NCBI GenBank assembly: GCA_049273695.1 | Contig: JBASRE010000048.1 | Span: forward strand, 124,001 to 188,000 | From: UBA11740 sp049273695 | Lineage (GTDB): Bacteria > Acidobacteriota > Blastocatellia > Pyrinomonadales > Pyrinomonadaceae | Direction: 5' to 3' | DNA length: 64,000 nucleotides | In this document: piece after piece, positions 37,188 to 45,800 of the stretch | Layout: each line of letters opens with the position of its first letter | Position numbering within the stretch: the stretch's first letter is position 1 | Notes under the pieces: generated by a model | Told to the model about the DNA's origin: nothing | The model's input: only the letters and a program-made list of their open reading frames with translations | The model's database searches: none | Translations under genes and position numbers: made by a program

Positions 37188-37263
37188 AAAGGATGATTGG
37201 GAAGGATGAGGCGGAAAAATTCCGCGTTCTTAGTACCAATTTCATCCTTCCGCCTTCATCCTT
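37188..37263. repeat. Heptamer hairpin (GGATGAA units)
   Basis: Left arm AAGGATGATTGGGAAGGATG (from 37188, to about 37217) and right arm TTCATCCTTCCGCCTTCATC (37240-37259, to 37263) are inverted copies built from 7-bp units GGATGAA/GGCGGAA. A closely similar hairpin is at 41510-41583. Confidence 0.8.
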
Positions 37264-37309
37264 GCTTTCTGCGCTCGGGTCCAACGAGTTGTTTAGGCAA
37301 CATCCGTGG

Positions 37310-37981
37310 CTACACATGAGGTGTGCCAAGCAGATAGCCGTCCATTGATTGCCTCCCAGGACGAATCGAAAAATCACCGTAACAGAGTTTCCTGAGAATA
37401 GAGTCAGGTCGCGCGTACCAACTCGCCCAGCTCAGAGGGGAGTCTCCATTCATATCCTTGGCGTCGATCGTTGCACCGGCATTCAGAAGAAGCTGGATGG
37501 TGTCCTCGGTGCCAAAGGCAGCGGCCCGATGAAGGGGCGTCTCGGCCTTCGTTCGGCAATCTCGCATGAAGGAACCCGTTTCAATCGACGGCTTGGTGAT
37601 GCGATTTGGATTCGCACCAGCCGCCAGTAACACCTTGATAATCAGATCGCGGGCAAGACGATTGGTCGTGCACAACGCAGCGTGCAGTGGGGTTTCTCCC
37701 GTGTCCGGAGCCGCATGATTCACATCGGCGCCGTTCTCAATAAGAAACTGGACCAGGCGCCAGTGTCCATGAAACGACGCGCCGTTCAGGTCGAAATTGT
37801 GCCCAAGCGCTTCCAACGATTCGCCTTTAGTAAGCAAAAACCGGATAGCACTGACATCACCGTAGTACGCGCACCAGTGGATTAAAGATACTCCATCTTT
37901 GTCCTTCGAGTTTGGCGCATGGCCTTCAGATAGGTAATCGAACACCAAGTCGGTGCGTCCATCTGCAATTCGCTCAAGCAT
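37310..37981 (-). CDS. Ankyrin-repeat protein
   Basis: 223 aa built from about five ankyrin repeats: DGVSLIHWCAYYGDVSAIRFLL, the diverged LNGASFHGHWRLVQFLIENGADVN, TGETPLHAALCTTNR...LLAAGANPN, AETPLHRAAAFGTEDTIQLLLNAGATID and NGDSPLSWASWYARPDSILRKL. No catalytic domain or signal peptide, so it is probably a cytoplasmic protein-binding module. It is flanked by short GCCYAAC...GGGCGGCG boundary sequences. Confidence 0.85.
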   Translation of the reverse strand: MLERIADGRTDLVFDYLSEGHAPNSKDKDGVSLIHWCAYYGDVSAIRFLLTKGESLEALGHNFDLNGASFHGHWRLVQFLIENGADVNHAAPDTGETPLHAALCTTNRLARDLIIKVLLAAGANPNRITKPSIETGSFMRDCRTKAETPLHRAAAFGTEDTIQLLLNAGATIDAKDMNGDSPLSWASWYARPDSILRKLCYGDFSIRPGRQSMDGYLLGTPHV

Positions 37982-38052
37982 ATTGGCCTCTAAAATTCCG
38001 TTCTAATCGGCCCAACGTCGAAGTTAACCGGGCGGCGTAATTGTTTCGGGCA

Positions 38053-38391
38053 TTATTTCTTGTAGCTCTTCCAATCCACGTCACATCTGGCCAGTCCGCG
38101 ACTCTTTGTGAAGTAGATTTTCTTGTCGGCCAGTCCCTCGCTGTCCGTAAAATACACTTTCACGTCAGCCAACCCCTCACTATTCTCGAAGTACCACTTC
38201 GCGTTACCGTCGGCCAGGCCCCTGCTGCTTTCCACGTAGATGATGCAATCAGCCAGTCCTTCGCTTTTGGTCACGTAGATCTTAACGTCTGCCAGCCCTT
38301 CGCTGGTTGTCTTGTACACCTTGATCGCGCCCGCGGGAGCTGCTGCCAGCAGGCTCAGCGTTGCGCCCAGAATCCACAACTTCCTTCGCAT
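38053..38391 (-). CDS. DUF6150-like secreted solenoid protein
   Basis: 112 aa. Signal peptide to about residue 22 (LSLLAAAPAGA). The mature protein is almost entirely six copies of a 13-residue repeat with the consensus SEGLADxKIYfT (SEGLADVKIYVTK, SEGLADVKVYFTD, SEGLADKKIYFTK and so on), a beta-strand repeat that should make a small solenoid. Known only as a conserved bacterial family; function unknown. It lies in the orphan block between the ankyrin and amidohydrolase genes. Confidence 0.82.
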   Translation of the reverse strand: MRRKLWILGATLSLLAAAPAGAIKVYKTTSEGLADVKIYVTKSEGLADCIIYVESSRGLADGNAKWYFENSEGLADVKVYFTDSEGLADKKIYFTKSRGLARCDVDWKSYKK

Positions 38392-38473
38392 CGTCTTGCT
38401 CCTTTTAACCAGTCGTTATGCGACGCACCCGGCGGCGCGGTCGCGTCGCCCGGCTCTCGCAATCCGGAAGAAC

Positions 38474-39931
38474 TTACCCCTTGTTAGCGGCAGCCTCTGC
38501 ATCCTTCAGCATCTTATCGAGTGAGACTCCTGGAATCAGCTTGCCGTTAACGATTACTGCATTAATCCTCTTTGTGTTGCTGATGTTCTCTAGTGGGTTT
38601 GCTTCCAGTAGCACCAGATCAGCTTTTTTCCCCGTCTCTACTGTTCCAACCGTGTCGATCAAACCAAGGTAGATTGCCGGATTGCGGGTGGCGGTTTGCA
38701 GCGCCTCCATCGGGCTGAGACCGGACTGCACAAAGAGCTCCAACTCATCATGCAGGCTGAAGCCCGGAACCACATACATCACCAATGCATCCGATGCGGC
38801 CAACATCTTCACCCCGGCTCGGTGCATCGCTCCTATTAACTCCAGTCGCTTTTCAAACAGCATCTTGCCGAGCGCAGCAGCGTTAGCTGGTCTATTCTTC
38901 AACCGAAAATCATCGTTGTTCTTCCAGGAGTCTCTTAATTCGCGACGCACATACTTGAGGCGCGGGTCATTAGTGAAGTTGCTATCATCTAAAAATGCTC
39001 CCACCCGGGCCACTACCAGAGTTGGCGCTTGCCATGTGCCATTCCTGGCAAAGCGCGCAAACAGTGCCGCGGCCTTTTCCTGGCTGTAGGTTTCGAGGGC
39101 CCTGGAGTATGTTTCGTTAAGTGCACGCACCAGAGAAGCTCTCATCTGGTCGGTATCTTTTGCATCTTTTATCGATGCTTCAATGATCTTCTTCAGCTCT
39201 GGCTCCTCCGCTGAACAGGCGACCAAAACCCCGTCGAGGTGTTCAATGCTTTTCTGCCCCGCATCCGAAGCCTCCGATGCAGTTACTGATATGGGTACGT
39301 GCCCGGCAAATGGAATCCCACGTTTCTTTGCTTCATCCGCGAGAGCAAAATAGGCGGGGCGTGGGACTAATGAGTAGACCTTAACAAAATCCGCGCCTCT
39401 ATCTTTGACGGACGCCACTGTTTGTCTGGCACTAGCCTCATCAGAAATCGACATTGAACGCTCGGGCCATATTGGCATAGGCCCATCTACGATTGGACCT
39501 CCAATAACCCGCGGGCCTACCAGCTTGCCGTCGTTAATATCTTTTTGAAGCTGCTTCAAAAACCCCAGGTCCGCAGCCATATCACGAACACCAGTGACGC
39601 CATTGGCAATGAACATTGGGAAGAATCTTTCAGGTAAGGTCTTCACTGCCGTGTGCACGTGCATGTCCCATAAGCCCGGAATCAAGAACTTGCCTTTACC
39701 ATCGACGACGTGAGCATTCTTCGGTATGGCAACTTCTCCAGTTTTAGCAATCTCCGTGATTCGATCCCCTGTGATTATCACGGTCATGTTGGGCTTGGCT
39801 GGGGCGCCAGTCGCATCAATTACCGTCACGTCCGATATGGCCAGGATATTTTGCTGGAGCTTCTGTTGTGACGACGCGGCAGGCAAAGCCAGTGAGATCA
39901 AAAGCAGAGCTATCGTTAAGGTTGTTTTCAT
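38474..39931 (-). CDS. Secreted amidohydrolase family protein
   Basis: The Met at 39931 is chosen because it begins the signal peptide (MKTTLTIALLLISLALPAAS); the frame upstream reads into a palindromic repeat. About 485 aa. Metal site: LWDMHVHTAVKTLPERF near residue 92, later His residues in IPFAGHVPISV and KSIEHLDGVLV, and the Asp in LAASDALVMY. It is a zinc or binuclear TIM-barrel hydrolase of the imidazolonepropionase-like branch; possible substrates include cyclic amides or peptides. Confidence 0.88.
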   Translation of the reverse strand: MKTTLTIALLLISLALPAASSQQKLQQNILAISDVTVIDATGAPAKPNMTVIITGDRITEIAKTGEVAIPKNAHVVDGKGKFLIPGLWDMHVHTAVKTLPERFFPMFIANGVTGVRDMAADLGFLKQLQKDINDGKLVGPRVIGGPIVDGPMPIWPERSMSISDEASARQTVASVKDRGADFVKVYSLVPRPAYFALADEAKKRGIPFAGHVPISVTASEASDAGQKSIEHLDGVLVACSAEEPELKKIIEASIKDAKDTDQMRASLVRALNETYSRALETYSQEKAAALFARFARNGTWQAPTLVVARVGAFLDDSNFTNDPRLKYVRRELRDSWKNNDDFRLKNRPANAAALGKMLFEKRLELIGAMHRAGVKMLAASDALVMYVVPGFSLHDELELFVQSGLSPMEALQTATRNPAIYLGLIDTVGTVETGKKADLVLLEANPLENISNTKRINAVIVNGKLIPGVSLDKMLKDAEAAANKG

Positions 39932-39959
39932 CTGAGTTTTCTTTTCACCGGGTAGGAGC

Positions 39960-40125
39960 GTGTCAGAACCGAGAGCGGTAGCGACCGGATCGACACGCAA
40001 CCTGACCTAAGGCCAACGCTTCAAGACCGCTCTGAATTTTAAGGTCTCTTCATCATCCGGTCGCATCCACCACCCCACGCGGGCTGCCCGCGCGGGGACC
40101 CCGGTCCGCTCTCGGTTCTGACACG
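39960..40125. repeat. Palindromic element Pal-2, long copy with nested insert
   Basis: The left arm (39960-39990) opens GTGTCAGAACCGAGAGCGG and ends GCGACCGGAT. The right arm (40055-40125) is its reverse complement interrupted by about 40 bp of CCCGCGCGGGCAGCCCGCGT-type palindrome. This nested palindrome also occurs in the caspase-like gene and, in related form, at 42185-42222. From 40126 to 40496 nothing else convincing is coded; a minus-strand frame at 40053-40382 ends in the repeat. Confidence 0.82.
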
Positions 40126-40496
40126 GCTCCAACGAAATAGTAACCGCGAATTGTTGGCCGATCATGACAATAATTTGAACCGGCGCCGAAGATCCAACCC
40201 CGGCACAGAGTCTGTGGGATTTGTATTATTGCCTCCGCCTGGTCAGAGTGAGCCCGCGTAACGATATTGCCGTCGCGCACGGAAAACAACATGTTCATGC
40301 CAGCCAACTTTGACGCCGTCGCGAGTGCCAGGAGATTGACACGTGGGCGGCCCGTGATATTTACCCCGACCATTAGAGTCACCCCTCCAATCGCGCGAGG
40401 GGGGCGAACGAATCTTGGCAGTTTACGGATGAATTCAACCCCTCGCTCTAAATTCAGGCAAAACTAAAAGCAGATAGAAAGAAAGGAATCCCTTTC

Positions 40497-41483
40497 ATGA
40501 GTTTTAGCAAAACCCTCGTTACGATACTTCTGTTGGTTGCCGTGTCGATGCTGACTGTAGTCGGACCATCCACGGTCTCCACCCATGCCGGGACGTCTGC
40601 GGCCGCCGACAACGCCGAAGCCCCGCGCTACAGCGCTGAGCTTGACCTGCTGCGCCAGCAGTTGGCGGCAAGTGGTACCGCCGGCGTCGAACTGGCGCAG
40701 GCCGAGTATTTCACGAACGCCGATGGCTACAACGCCGCTACTTCGCAGACGATCATCGCCAGTGACCGCACCCACTTGATCAACTCGCAGTTCGTCGAAA
40801 ATGACCCGCGGCGCGGCGGAACGTCCAACATCACATATGTCGTCGATCAGAGCGACGGCAGCGTGCTGTCAATCACGCCGAGCGGCGTCGTTGTCCTGCC
40901 TAACTCGGCGACCGAGCCGGCCATCGATCAGAGCATGGCGACGTGGGGCGCGGTCAACTGCAACGGCCCGGGAGTCGTCAAGGTCGCCGACTCCGGCGGC
41001 AACATCGACCTCATTGACAACCTCGTGCTCGGCGGCCCGGTCGGTTCGCCGACCGCCGACGTGACACACGCCGGCTGGCTCACCTCGCCATTCTTCAATG
41101 CTATCGCCCCTGGCGGCGCGAGTTTCATCCTTGGCGTCACCTTCACCTTCATCTTCGTCGGTCCGGGCGGCCCGACCGATATCGACAACAACGGTCTGGC
41201 TGACGTTGCCTTCCGGGAGATTTACTACAACCGCGGCTTTGGCTGGGGGACAAACGGCTTAGCGCCCAACGTGGATGTCCAATCGGTCGCCACGCACGAG
41301 GCCGGGCACGCCTTTGGCCTCGGCCACTTCGGCAAGGTCTTTCTGACCAAGAAGGGCACCACCATAGACGACATCAAGTATGCGCCCCGCGCCATGATGA
41401 ATGCCGTCTACGTCTCGTCTTTCCGCGAGCTGACCGGCACCGATAACGGTTCGTTCTGCCACATCTGGGCTAACTCGCATTAA
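40497..41483 (+). CDS. Matrixin-like secreted metalloprotease
   Basis: 328 aa. Signal peptide over residues 1-30 and a purine-rich Shine-Dalgarno (AAGAAAGGAA) before the ATG. The metzincin zinc motif VATHEAGHAFGLGHFG is near residue 265, the extended HExxHxxGLxH of the M10 family. The Met-turn may lie in the following APRAMMNAVYV. The N-terminal part is Ala/Thr-rich. An extracellular protease, unaccompanied. Confidence 0.87.
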   Translation: MSFSKTLVTILLLVAVSMLTVVGPSTVSTHAGTSAAADNAEAPRYSAELDLLRQQLAASGTAGVELAQAEYFTNADGYNAATSQTIIASDRTHLINSQFVENDPRRGGTSNITYVVDQSDGSVLSITPSGVVVLPNSATEPAIDQSMATWGAVNCNGPGVVKVADSGGNIDLIDNLVLGGPVGSPTADVTHAGWLTSPFFNAIAPGGASFILGVTFTFIFVGPGGPTDIDNNGLADVAFREIYYNRGFGWGTNGLAPNVDVQSVATHEAGHAFGLGHFGKVFLTKKGTTIDDIKYAPRAMMNAVYVSSFRELTGTDNGSFCHIWANSH

Positions 41484-41509
41484 TAGGTACGGCGACCGTG
41501 CCGAAAAGC

Positions 41510-41583
41510 AAGGATGAAGGACGGGGATGAAGGATGAAACTCCAGCGATGCAGGTTCCAATTCATCCGCCCGCCTTCATCCTT
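41510..41583. repeat. Heptamer hairpin (GGATGAA units), second copy
   Basis: Left arm AAGGATGAAGGACGGGGATG (41510-41529, to 41538) and right arm TTCATCCGCCCGCCTTCATC (41561-41580, to 41583) pair across a 22-bp loop. Same family as 37188-37263, with loop ends also alike (CCAAT before the right arm). Confidence 0.82.
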
Positions 41584-41608
41584 CGCTTTTCACGCTGCGT
41601 GCTCGTCT

Positions 41609-42082
41609 TCACTCGCCGGCTGTTCGATCCGCAGGCTGGGTCTCAACGGCGACGCCGTGTTTGAAGACCATCTCACCACCCAGCCATCCGGAGATGCTGA
41701 TCAAGATTACGCCTAGAACTGAGAGCGCCAGTGGAATTGTATGGCTCCCGCTGACGAGGCCTGCGCCGCTGGTCGTGCGCAAGTAGAAGCTTCCCGCGAA
41801 AACCAACAATGCAATGACGTTGAGCCGCGCATGCCAGTTAGCGAGCTTCACCACCGCCTTATCTGTGAGCGACATCCAGTCAATCAGTCCTGGCACGGCC
41901 GCGACTGCAGCTCCGATGATGCCGGCTAACAAGGCGTAGAAGGCGATGTAATCTTTCCACACGAGATTGCCACGCCAGAGATAGATCACGTCAGCGACAA
42001 GTGAGAAGACCCAGAGAGCGATCGGAAATGGAATGATCATCGGATGAACCGGATGTCCACCGATGCTTGCAGGACTTGCCAT
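41609..42082 (-). CDS. DUF2231 membrane protein
   Basis: 157 aa with four membrane segments. DUF2231 hallmarks are GGHPVHPMIIPFPIALWVFS near the start and PGLIDWMSL and HARLNVIALLVFAGSFYLR further on. The two histidines of HPVHP could bind a metal or haem. Function of the family is unknown. It stands alone between the matrixin gene and a repeat-rich stretch. Confidence 0.85.
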   Translation of the reverse strand: MASPASIGGHPVHPMIIPFPIALWVFSLVADVIYLWRGNLVWKDYIAFYALLAGIIGAAVAAVPGLIDWMSLTDKAVVKLANWHARLNVIALLVFAGSFYLRTTSGAGLVSGSHTIPLALSVLGVILISISGWLGGEMVFKHGVAVETQPADRTAGE

Positions 42083-42620
42083 GTTGACTCCTTTCGGTTG
42101 TTAACTCGCCTTGATTCGGATAAACCAACGTGGATTGTTGGCGTCGACGAGTCGCAAAGCGACGACAGAGTGTAGCCCCGAGCGGGGTCCCCACGCGAGC
42201 ATCTCGCGTGGGGTGCTTGTGCGAGCCGGAGCGAGCGTAACCCGGGGATCGCGTCCTCATAAAGATCCCAAGCCCGCGAAGCGGGCGACAGGGTTGCGGT
42301 TTTCGAAATCCCGGAATTATTGCGACCCTACAGGGCGCGAAAATTTCTTCCAACCTGATCCAGGGGTGGCGCTCCAAGCACCCCAGCGGAGATGCTCCGC
42401 CGGGGACCCCACGCTGCGGTCGCTTACCCGTGGCTACCATCTGTAACCGCTACGCGGTTGGTTGAGCAGCAACGTCAGAGCTGATTAAACAGCGCGATTC
42501 TTATCACTGACCGCGGGAAAGAACAAGAAGTAATGCCTTGGCCAATTAAGAAGCGGTAAGCACGCGGCCAGCGTTTAAGACACGAGCTTGACTCATTTCG
42601 CGAAAGGCATCATTTTGCGA
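42083..42620. repeat. Repeat-rich intergenic stretch
   Basis: No gene. It holds several palindromes: GGGGTCCCCACGCGAGCATC with its complement CTCGCGTGGGG (about 42184-42213), AAGCCCGCGAAGCGGGCG (about 42270), and AAGCACCCCAGCGGAGATGC with CCGGGGACCCCACGC (about 42377-42415). They belong to the same CCCGCGTGGGG-type family as the nested part of Pal-2. The stretch may contain the promoter of the selenoprotein gene, but none is obvious. Confidence 0.65.
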
Positions 42621-43211
42621 ATGCGAATTATCATGCGCGCAAACAATCCAAAGATTCTGATTCCCGTCGCACTGGCGATCGGTGCGTTGGCGCTCGGTCT
42701 CACGCTCTTCACCGGGGGAAAGCCTTATTCCGCAAACCCTGACGATGTCCGAACACAGTTTAATAGCGATAAGGGCAAAGTACGTTTGCTAATGCTCTTG
42801 TCGCCTACTTGAATCGCCTGTCTTCGGGGGGCCTCCGAAGTCCAGGAAAAAGTTTTGGATAACGTTAAGGATCAGGATGTCGCTGTGTATGCGGTCTGGT
42901 TGCCAATCCTGGGAATTGACAGCAAGGCCAGTTTACCGACGGCCACTAATAGATTTTCCGATCCGAGAGTCCGCCAGTATTGGGACCGTGAAGCGAAACT
43001 AGGTCACGCCTATTCTCCGATTCTGAAGACAGATGAAGTTGTGTGGGATGTCTATATGGTCTTTGATCGTGATGCCGAATGGAAAGACACGCCTCCCGCC
43101 CCGGTTTACATCATGGACAAGATCGGCCTTGAAGTCGCTAAACCATTGGACGGAGTCGAACTGGCAAACGAGATTTCTAGACTTCGTAATTCGACTCAGC
43201 CTTCCCGTTGA
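42621..43211 (+). CDS. Probable selenoprotein, membrane-anchored thioredoxin-like redox protein
   Basis: The reading frame is open from 42588 to 43211 except for one in-frame TGA at 42810-42812. Upstream it ends VRLLMLLSPT; right after the TGA it continues IACLRGASEVQEKVL, so the TGA sits where a CxxC redox motif would have its first Cys: U-I-A-C. Beyond it DVAVYAVWLPILG and VVWDVYMVFDRDAEW look like thioredoxin-fold strands, and APVYIMDKIG includes a Pro near the expected cis-Pro. A single N-terminal hydrophobic segment (ILIPVALAIGALALGLTLF) acts as anchor or signal. With the ATG at 42621 the protein has about 196 residues with Sec at position 64 (42633 is another possible ATG). A bSECIS-like hairpin follows the TGA. 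Overlaps the convergent permease gene by 16 bp. A plain nonsense mutation is the alternative. Confidence 0.8.
42817..42846 (+). promoter_or_regulatory. bSECIS-like hairpin after the in-frame UGA
   Basis: CCTG (42817-42820) pairs with CAGG (42843-42846), then after a 1x2 internal loop CTTCGG (42822-42827) pairs with CCGAAG (42835-42840). The apical loop is GGGGCCT, starting 16 nt after the UGA, with G at its first positions. Bacterial SECIS elements bound by SelB need just this: a short stem, a small loop with an early G, about 16-37 nt downstream of UGA. Confidence 0.72.
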
Positions 43212-45178
43212 TCTCTCCCGTTAGCGCCGTTATCCGCTCGCAGATGATAGGGCACGCTAATCACAATTACGTTCGGCTTGAACAGCAAGGCGCCTTTCAG
43301 CATCAGCGAGGTCTGATTGTGCAGCAAGTGATGCCACCAGCGCGCGGGCACGAATTCCGGCAGCACCACCGTGACGAGCTTTTGTGGATGAAGTTTCAAA
43401 CGGCGATCGACGTAACGAACAAGCGGCGCGACTAAGGAACGATACGGCGAGGCTATGACTACCAACTCAATGCCTTCGACAAAGCCACCCCATTTTGCAC
43501 GTAGCTTTTGCGTCGCCTCTTCGTCGAGGTTGATATAGAGCGCAGTTACGTGACCGCCGCTCGCAATCGTCTTTGCGTATTCGAGCGCTTGCAACACGCC
43601 GCGATGAATCCCGGAAATGGGCACGATCACTTCGTGCCGCACGGCCTGAACTTTCGGAAAGCCCTCTGTGGTTAGCTGCGCCGCGATGTCCATGTAGTGA
43701 CGGTGAATCGCGCGAAACAGTCCCACCAAGAGCGGAATAATGATAACGACGATCCATGCGCCATGCATGAACTTCGTGATCACCAAAACGATTAGAACGA
43801 CGAGAGTGGCCGTTCCGCCCAGGCCGTTGATTGCGAGCGATTTCTTCCAGTGGCGCGCGACTCTTAGTTCTCCGGTCCGAGATGCGTTTGAGACGGAACT
43901 ATTCTCCGGGGCCGGCGATTCTTTCAGCTTGCGCCCGGCTTTCAGCCAGTGAATTACCATTCCGCTCTGCGACAGGGTGAACGATAGAAAGACTCCGACG
44001 GCGTAAAGCGGAATCAACCGGCTGGTATCGCCGCCGAATGCGACGACCAGCAGCCCGGAAAAGATCGCCAGAATGATGATGCCGTTTGAGAAAACAAGCT
44101 TGTCGCCGCGCGTCGCAAACTGCCGCGGCAGGAATCGATCCCGCGCAAGCAAACTCGCGAGGCGGGGAAAGTCGGCGAACGATGTATTGGCTGCGAGAAC
44201 CAGAATCAACGCCGTCGTTCCCTGAATGATGTAGTAGAACCAACCCATCGGACCGACAAAGATCGTCCGTGCGAATTGCGAGATCACGGTTTCGCTCTCG
44301 CGCGGATGTACGTGATACAGATACGACATGACACTGGTGCCGATGAACATCACCGCCAGCAGCGCGGCCATCCATGCCAGCGTCGTTGCCGCATTCTTTG
44401 ATTCAGGCTGCTTGAACGCGGGAATGCCGTTCGAGATCGCTTCTGTTCCGGTGAGCGCGACGCTGCCGTTTGCGAACGCCCCCAGAAGCAGAAACCACGT
44501 CAGCGGTTGCAGGTCATAGCCTTCCGCCAGCTTTAAGTCCTCTGGTGCAGGCACAACTGTGCCGGGATTCAGGTAGTAGTTGATTAGTCCGTAGCCAATC
44601 ATGAAAAGGAAACTGATCACGAACGAATAAGTTGGCCCGGCAAAGAGCGCGCCTGATTCGCGTACGCCGCGTAAATTGGCTAGCGCGATGAGCCCGATCA
44701 GCACAAGACAGATAAACACCCGGTGATCTTCAAGCCACGCCAGGCGCGTTCCCTGTGCTGCTGACGTAATCGCGGCGACGCCCGCGGAAATCGACACCGA
44801 AACGGTCAGCACGTAATCGACCAGCAACGCGGCCCCGGCGACAAGTCCCGGCATCGTCCCGAGATTGTTTTTGGCGACGATGTACGCACCGCCGCCCGAC
44901 GGATAAGCAAAGATTGTCTGGCGATAACTGACGGCGACGATCACCAGGACGACCACGATTGCGAACGTGATCGGCACGACATAACTGAATGCGTTCCTGC
45001 CCCCGAACGCGAATGCGACCGCCAGCACCAGAAGGATTTCTTCTGTCGCATAAGCTGTTGACGAAAGTGCATCTGAAGCGAAGACGGCGAGACCGGTCTT
45101 CTTCGTCAGCCGTTCGTGGGCAGCCTGGGCGGTCTTTTTCGCCTTGCCGACCAGTAGACGTTTGAGTGTGTACGACAT
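43196..45178 (-). CDS. APC family amino acid permease with C-terminal cytosolic domain
   Basis: 660 aa. About 12 membrane segments in residues 20-490, beginning with LAVFASDALSSTAYATEEIL, the conserved APC start, and including FAYPSGGGAYIVAKNNLG. A soluble C-terminal part (about 520-650, VQAVRHEVIVPISGIHRGVLQALEYAKTI, ALYINLDEE) has the look of a universal-stress-like domain. Imports amino acids or polyamines, probably by cation symport. Its stop overlaps the convergent selenoprotein gene. Confidence 0.9.
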   Translation of the reverse strand: MSYTLKRLLVGKAKKTAQAAHERLTKKTGLAVFASDALSSTAYATEEILLVLAVAFAFGGRNAFSYVVPITFAIVVVLVIVAVSYRQTIFAYPSGGGAYIVAKNNLGTMPGLVAGAALLVDYVLTVSVSISAGVAAITSAAQGTRLAWLEDHRVFICLVLIGLIALANLRGVRESGALFAGPTYSFVISFLFMIGYGLINYYLNPGTVVPAPEDLKLAEGYDLQPLTWFLLLGAFANGSVALTGTEAISNGIPAFKQPESKNAATTLAWMAALLAVMFIGTSVMSYLYHVHPRESETVISQFARTIFVGPMGWFYYIIQGTTALILVLAANTSFADFPRLASLLARDRFLPRQFATRGDKLVFSNGIIILAIFSGLLVVAFGGDTSRLIPLYAVGVFLSFTLSQSGMVIHWLKAGRKLKESPAPENSSVSNASRTGELRVARHWKKSLAINGLGGTATLVVLIVLVITKFMHGAWIVVIIIPLLVGLFRAIHRHYMDIAAQLTTEGFPKVQAVRHEVIVPISGIHRGVLQALEYAKTIASGGHVTALYINLDEEATQKLRAKWGGFVEGIELVVIASPYRSLVAPLVRYVDRRLKLHPQKLVTVVLPEFVPARWWHHLLHNQTSLMLKGALLFKPNVIVISVPYHLRADNGANGRDQREG

Positions 45179-45180
45179 AA

Positions 45181-45219
45181 GAAGACAGAAATCAGAAGTC
45201 AGAGGTCAGAAGTCAGATC
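45181..45219. repeat. Heptamer array (AGAAGTC units)
   Basis: GAAATCA, GAAGTCA, GAGGTCA, GAAGTCA repeats with 7-bp period lie in the gap before the permease gene and include the stop of the 170-aa gene. Confidence 0.8.
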
Positions 45220-45718
45220 TTTCCCAACGAAGTGCGAGCATCACTTCTTCGCAGTCCAAACACTCAACGGCGAGTTGGTTTCCGTCAGGGCAGCCATCAT
45301 GCCTCGTGACGTAGTCCGCGAGGTGTCGTTCGGCGCAGCAGATCCAGAAGGAACTTGAACTTTGAATGTGACCGCGCGTGCGAAAGGCAGTGTCCGCGAT
45401 CAACTGATTCCCGATCTCAGTGTTGATTACACATTCAGCGCCATCCGGATCGCGCACGAGAAAGCAAAGCCTTCCATCCGCCGGTGCGGGTGAGCCATCA
45501 GCCTCCCATCGCCGCACAATCGCAAAGCCGTTCTCTGTCAGGAATTCAATGGGTCGAGCGAAGTTCTCGGCATCATTCAAGCCCACGCCTTCACGGGCGT
45601 TTGTCGCGCACCGGACATACTCGCTTAACTCCGCAAAGCGCGCGGTTAAGTCTCCGATACGCTGAACTAACTCTTCGGGAATCGATTGTTCGCTTGCTGC
45701 ACGCACTTTCACTGGCAA
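45206..45718 (-). CDS. Hypothetical protein with Cys/His-rich C-terminus
   Basis: 170 aa, no signal or membrane segment. The middle (GFAIVRRWEADGSPAPADGRLCFLVRDPDGAECV) is compact. The C-terminal 45 residues hold FWICCAERHLADYVTRHDGC and AVECLDCEEV, a Cys/His set that may bind zinc. Not recognised. Same strand as the permease 27 bp downstream; probably an operon. Confidence 0.65.
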   Translation of the reverse strand: MPVKVRAASEQSIPEELVQRIGDLTARFAELSEYVRCATNAREGVGLNDAENFARPIEFLTENGFAIVRRWEADGSPAPADGRLCFLVRDPDGAECVINTEIGNQLIADTAFRTRGHIQSSSSFWICCAERHLADYVTRHDGCPDGNQLAVECLDCEEVMLALRWERSDF

Positions 45719-45800
45719 CTCCTGAATTGCCAGCTTGAGGGTAGAGCGTCAGGCGTAAGGATGGAGTAAGAGGTTTATAAAAAGTTCGTAAGGAGATCGC

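Noticed and set aside
40053..40382. 109-aa minus-strand frame
   Set aside because: Its last third is the Pal-2 repeat and the rest shows no family pattern; it could be a gene remnant but support is too weak.
42588..42812. Stand-alone 74-aa protein ending at the TGA
   Set aside because: The coding pattern continues directly after the TGA in the same frame, so a selenoprotein or a nonsense-interrupted gene is more likely than two genes.
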